DNA of 33,977 nt from UBA8828 sp046315175 (lineage in GTDB: Bacteria > Verrucomicrobiota > Verrucomicrobiia > Opitutales > UBA953): the NCBI GenBank assembly GCA_046315175.1, contig JBKDBK010000042.1, forward strand, positions 1 to 33,977, read 5' to 3'. Of this stretch, positions 30,650 to 33,977 are shown one piece after another (the first letter of the stretch is position 1; each line of letters starts with the position of its first letter). The notes beneath the pieces are model-generated. The model searched no databases. It was given only the letters and a program-made list of their open reading frames with translations, and had not been told where the DNA came from. The position numbers and the translations under genes were made by a program.

Positions 30650-33600
30650 TCAGCGGAGGGTGAGGACGGCGTCGCTCGCCAGCAGGGTCGAGCACACGAG
30701 GGTCAGCGCGGCCAGGTCGGCGTCGGCGGCGCCGGCATAGGCCTTGGCCGCGGGCAGGTCGGCGGCGTAGCGCGCGGCCTCGCCGCGATGAAGCTCGGCC
30801 AAGGTCGCCAGCTCGTCGGCCGAGGGCGGCCGCGCGGCGAGCAGGCGGAACGCCCGGGTCAGCCGCGCCGAAAGGTCGGGACCCGCCTCGCGCGCGACGC
30901 GGGCGGCCAGCGCGCGGGCCGAGGCGAGGTTCTCAGGGTCGTTGAGCAGCGCCAGGGCCTGGAGGGGCGTGTTGGTCTTGGAGCGCCGGGGCTGGCAGAC
31001 CTCGCGGCTGCCGGCATCGAAGAGCAGGAGCCCGGGCGGAGGCGCGGTTCGCTTGCGGTAGGTGTAAAGGCTCCGCCGGACCAGCTCCTCGCCCTTGCCC
31101 GGCGCGAGGTCGCCGCCCACGCCCGAGTCGCCCCAGTTGAGGGGCCTGACGCCGGGGCCGCCGAGGCGCCTAACCAGCCGGCCGGACGCGGCGAGCGACT
31201 GGTCGCGGATCATCTCGGCGGACATCCGCTGCGACGGCCCGCGGGAAAGCAGGCGGTTGGCCGGATCCCGGGCGAGCTTTTCCGGCGTGGGCGTCGACGA
31301 CTGCCGGAAGGAGGCGCTGAGAACGAGGCGCCGCAGGAGCGCGCGCTGGTCCCAGCCCTTGGCGAAGTCGGCGGCCAGGAGGTCCAGCACCTCGGGGTGG
31401 CTGGGCAGGTCGCCAAGGAGCCCGAAGTTCTCAGAGGTCTCGACCAACCCCACCCCGAAGACCTGGGTCCAGAGGCGATTGACCGCCACACGAGAGGTCA
31501 GCGGATTGTCGGGCGAGACCGTCCAGCGGGCCAGGCCAAGCCGGTCGGCGACCTCGCCTGGCGCATGGGGCAGGACGGCGGCGATCGCGGCCGGCGCAAC
31601 CGGGCCGCGGCGAAGATCGGGGTGGTTGTACTCGCCGCGCGTCAGGATGTGGGTCGGACGCACGTGCGGGGTCGGCGCCATCACCGAGATCGCCGGCAAC
31701 GCGGCCTCGTGGTCGGCGAGCGCGCGCGCCGCCTTCCGAACCGCGGCCAACGCCGCGCGGCCCTCGGGCGAGCGGTGGCGACCGTGATCGGCAAGGGCTT
31801 CCGCGGACGGCGCGGCGCCGTGCAAGGCGGCGACCTCCGCCGGCGTCAGGCATTCCTTCCAGACCCTGACCTCGTCGACGAGGGCGCCGCGCAGTCCGAG
31901 GTCGCGCGAGCGCGAGCCCAGCTCGAGGTCGGCGGTCGACACCCCGCCCTGGAGATGGTCCCTCAGAGTCTCGGAAGCCAGGGGTCGGCCGTTCAGGTGA
32001 ATCGCCAGTCCCCTGGCCCGACCGCTGCCGTCGTAGGTCGCCGCGAGGTGGATCCACTCGCCGACCGGCAGCTCGCGCTCCGAACGGATGGCGAGGGCGG
32101 AACCGGGCCACTGATGGATCAGCGACCAGACCAACCGACCGTCGGCGACGGCGAGGTCGACCCCGGAGGCGTCCGCGTCGTTGGTGTAGAAACCCGACGC
32201 ATGCACGATCACCGCGCGGCCGTGGCGCTCGGCGAGCCGCAGCCAGGCCGAGAAGGAGAAGGGCGCGTGGGCGTCGTTGCCGCCCGTGCCCGCGAGCAGG
32301 AGCCCGCCGTCGCCGTCGAGCTTGCCGCCGCGGCCGACCTTGCCTTCCGACAGGGCGAAGACCCCGAGCTGGTCGCCCCTCCTGCGATCGGTCGTGGCGG
32401 CGGCGGCGCCGGCGACGGCGTTGGGGCTCGCCCCGCGCTCAAGCGTCTCCAACGGGTAATGGGCGAGGGGCGGAGGCACGGTCACGCCGGGTGGCGTCGG
32501 GGGGGCGCGGACGGCGTCCCAGTCGGCCAAGGCCCGCGTGAGCGCCGCCCGCAGCTCGTCGCCGCGTCGCCCCTGCTCGGGCGTGGCGAGCCTCAGCAGC
32601 GGCGGCGGCGAGCCGCGGCCGGAGTGGTAGGTGATGAGCCCGTTCTCGTCGATCGCGCCGAAGAGGGCGGCGAGCGAGAAATACTCCCGGTGCGAGATGG
32701 GGTCGTACTTGTGGTCGTGGCACTTCGCGCACTCCATGGTGAGCCCCAGGACGGCCGCGCCGTAGGTGTTGACCCGGTCGGCGATGCCATCCTGGCGGAA
32801 TTCCTCCGCGATCGAGCCCCCCTCGAAGGTCATCCGGTGGATGCGGTTGAAGGCGGTGGCGAGACGGGTGTCCTGGTTGGCGTCGGGCACGAGGTCGCCG
32901 GCGAGCTGGAGGGTGACGAAGCGATCGTAGGGAAGGTTGTCCCTGAACGCGCGAAGGACCCAGTCGCGCCAAGGCCAGGCGAGCATCGCGTGGTCGCCGG
33001 AGTAGCCATAGGTGTCGGCGTATCGGGCGAGGTCCAGCCAGGCGGAGGCCATGTGCTCCGCCGCGGCCTCCGACGCGAGCAGCGCGTCGACCCGCCGCTC
33101 ATAGGCGTCGGGCGCGCCGTCGGCGGCGAAGGCATCGACCTCCTCGGGCGTGGGCGGAAGACCGGTCAGCACCAGCGACGCGCGGCGCAGCAAGGTGACA
33201 CGGTCGGCCTCCGCGGCGGGGGCGAGCCCCTCCCTCTCGAGCCGGGCCAGGACGTGGAGGTCGAGCGGGTCGCGCGCCCAGCCCTCGGCCCGCACCCCGG
33301 GGGCGGAAGGCGCGCGGGGAGCCACGAAGGCCCAGTGCGGCTGGTAGACCGCGCCCTCGCGCACCCAACGGGTGAGGAGCTCGCGCTCGCCGGGCGTCAG
33401 CGGACGCTTGAGCTCCGGCGGCGGCATGACCTCGTCCGGGTCGTCCGAGTGCAGGCGCGCGATCATCTCGCTGGCCGCTGGATTGTCCGGGTCGATCGCC
33501 CGACGGCCGCTCTCGAGGAGCTGGCGCGCGCCCTCGGGCGTGTCGAGCCTCAGGCCGGCCTTGCGTCCCTTCTCCGAATCAGGGCCGTGGCAGCCGTAGC

Positions 33601-33739
33601 AGCGGTCGGAGAGGATGGGCCGGATGTCGCGGTTGAAGTCGACCGTCGCGACGGGCGCGGGGCGGCAGGCAAGCGCCGACAGGCCAACCGCGACGGCAAG
33701 CGCGGCCGCGCCGAGGACGGGATGGGGTGGCTTGCTCAA
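30650..33739 (-). CDS. DUF1549/DUF1553 protein with cytochrome c motif and LamG insert
   Basis: 1029 residues, typical of PVC bacteria. The N-terminal signal ends in GLSALAC (Cys25), a possible though non-standard lipobox. The planctomycete-type cytochrome c domain follows, with FNRDIRPILSDRCYGCHGPD (heme CxxCH at 47-51) and MPPPELKRPLTPGERELL. DUF1549 (about 150-360) contains a second CAKCH (337-341) in CAKCHDHKYDPISHREYF. A LamG/concanavalin-like domain lies at about 426-636 (FSFSAWLRLAERHGRAVIVH, WIHLAATYDGSGRA, LVDEVRVWKECLTPAEVAAL). DUF1553 covers about 680-1010, with NPLTSRVAVNRLWTQVFG and NTPLQALALLNDPE. The start is TTG 33739, supported by a TTGAAA 37 nt upstream. It is transcribed before the DUF1501 gene. 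Confidence 0.92.
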   Translation of the reverse strand: MSKPPHPVLGAAALAVAVGLSALACRPAPVATVDFNRDIRPILSDRCYGCHGPDSEKGRKAGLRLDTPEGARQLLESGRRAIDPDNPAASEMIARLHSDDPDEVMPPPELKRPLTPGERELLTRWVREGAVYQPHWAFVAPRAPSAPGVRAEGWARDPLDLHVLARLEREGLAPAAEADRVTLLRRASLVLTGLPPTPEEVDAFAADGAPDAYERRVDALLASEAAAEHMASAWLDLARYADTYGYSGDHAMLAWPWRDWVLRAFRDNLPYDRFVTLQLAGDLVPDANQDTRLATAFNRIHRMTFEGGSIAEEFRQDGIADRVNTYGAAVLGLTMECAKCHDHKYDPISHREYFSLAALFGAIDENGLITYHSGRGSPPPLLRLATPEQGRRGDELRAALTRALADWDAVRAPPTPPGVTVPPPLAHYPLETLERGASPNAVAGAAAATTDRRRGDQLGVFALSEGKVGRGGKLDGDGGLLLAGTGGNDAHAPFSFSAWLRLAERHGRAVIVHASGFYTNDADASGVDLAVADGRLVWSLIHQWPGSALAIRSERELPVGEWIHLAATYDGSGRARGLAIHLNGRPLASETLRDHLQGGVSTADLELGSRSRDLGLRGALVDEVRVWKECLTPAEVAALHGAAPSAEALADHGRHRSPEGRAALAAVRKAARALADHEAALPAISVMAPTPHVRPTHILTRGEYNHPDLRRGPVAPAAIAAVLPHAPGEVADRLGLARWTVSPDNPLTSRVAVNRLWTQVFGVGLVETSENFGLLGDLPSHPEVLDLLAADFAKGWDQRALLRRLVLSASFRQSSTPTPEKLARDPANRLLSRGPSQRMSAEMIRDQSLAASGRLVRRLGGPGVRPLNWGDSGVGGDLAPGKGEELVRRSLYTYRKRTAPPPGLLLFDAGSREVCQPRRSKTNTPLQALALLNDPENLASARALAARVAREAGPDLSARLTRAFRLLAARPPSADELATLAELHRGEAARYAADLPAAKAYAGAADADLAALTLVCSTLLASDAVLTLR

Positions 33740-33747
33740 CGCAGACT

Positions 33748-33776
33748 CTGACAGCCTCGGCCGCGGCAGGTTTCAA
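33748..33776 (-). promoter_or_regulatory. Candidate promoter of the DUF1549/1553-DUF1501 operon
   Basis: On the minus strand TTGAAA (33771-33776), a 17-nt spacer and TGTCAG (33748-33753) end 8 nt before TTG 33739. The -35 overlaps the stop codon of the upstream gene; the -10 is weak. Confidence 0.35.
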
Positions 33777-33977
33777 CCCTCGAGGAAATGCCAATCCTCG
33801 GCGGCCTGGGCGAACAGCCAGGCCACGAGGACGGCCGCGAGCACGACCAGGACCTTGCGATGCAGCAGCCAGCGGCCGCGGAGATCCTCGCGGTGGTCAA
33901 CCGCGCCCTGGCCGGTGAGAAACACCCGGAGCCGCACGAGCCACGGCATCCGCGTCCAGGGAGTGAGGTCGGGATGC
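33773..33977 (-). CDS. 3' end of a small membrane protein (partial)
   Basis: The minus-strand frame is open from the window edge to TGA at 33773-33775 and encodes at least 68 residues. The visible end reads RMPWLVRLRVFLTGQGAVDH, then a basic RWLLHRK and one hydrophobic helix VLVVLAAVLVAWLFAQAAE, ending DWHFLEG. An ATG at 33949 would give a 58-residue protein with one C-terminal membrane segment; a longer gene entering from beyond the edge is equally possible. I do not recognise the family. Composition is like the neighbouring genes. Its stop codon overlaps the candidate promoter of the DUF1549/1553 gene. Confidence 0.5.
   Translation of the reverse strand, partial: HPDLTPWTRMPWLVRLRVFLTGQGAVDHREDLRGRWLLHRKVLVVLAAVLVAWLFAQAAEDWHFLEG

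Noticed and set aside
30629..33751. Plus-strand frame of 1040 codons opposite the DUF1549/1553 gene
   Set aside because: The minus strand encodes unmistakable CxxCH, DUF1549, LamG and DUF1553 text; the plus frame is a GC-driven shadow.
1..33977. CRISPR array, insertion sequence, prophage or attachment site
   Set aside because: No regularly spaced direct repeats, transposase, integrase or duplicated tRNA end was seen, and composition is even across the window.

Overview
The window is a GC-rich chromosomal segment with dense, short-spaced genes and uniform base composition. I see no insertion sequence, phage gene or CRISPR array. The gene content points to the Planctomycetes-Verrucomicrobia group, most likely Verrucomicrobiota close to Opitutales. 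It has a DUF1549/DUF1553 cytochrome-c lipoprotein next to a Tat-exported DUF1501 protein, a PEP-CTERM protein with autotransporter-type beta repeats, and LpxI of lipid A synthesis (so a Gram-negative envelope). This placement is an inference from gene content.

Layout. Positions 1-1761 (-) hold the start of phosphoenolpyruvate carboxylase, cut by the window edge. Divergent from it is a Ski2-like helicase (1849-4182 +), then RNase P RNA (about 4206-4600 +) with a 13-bp terminator-like hairpin, and alanine dehydrogenase (4678-5781 +). Facing these on the minus strand are aroQ, gltA, hisH, hisB, hisC and ptsI (5787-11736), followed by an ECF sigma factor and its overlapping partner (11782-12935).

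The most unusual part is 12988-20340 (+), a tight four-gene operon divergent from the sigma factor. It encodes a zinc-containing P-loop GTPase, a membrane-anchored protein whose N-terminus resembles the GTPase-associated protein 1 (GAP1-N) domain, a 974-residue helical protein with one membrane segment, and a small GYF-like protein with three membrane segments. I read this as a membrane-associated GTPase system of unknown function. The GAP1/double-GTPase families are known from computational studies of bacterial conflict systems, but I do not recognise this four-gene membrane arrangement. A PEP-CTERM protein with a trypsin-like triad follows (20386-22686).

The right third is mostly housekeeping. 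It has an elongator tRNA-Met, the operon phoH-nadD-rsfS (-), a DUF971 protein (-), and the run ybaB-recR-Rsm22-like methyltransferase (+) followed by lpxI and a small unknown gene (+). Next come the DUF1501 and DUF1549/1553 pair (-) and the 3' end of a small membrane protein (-).

A window-wide pattern stands out. Twelve genes have a -35-like hexamer (TTGCCC, TTGACA, TTGAAA or similar) starting 34-38 nt upstream of the start codon, usually with no Shine-Dalgarno sequence. This is what leaderless transcription would look like. The GTPase operon is an exception, with a clear GAGG ribosome binding site.
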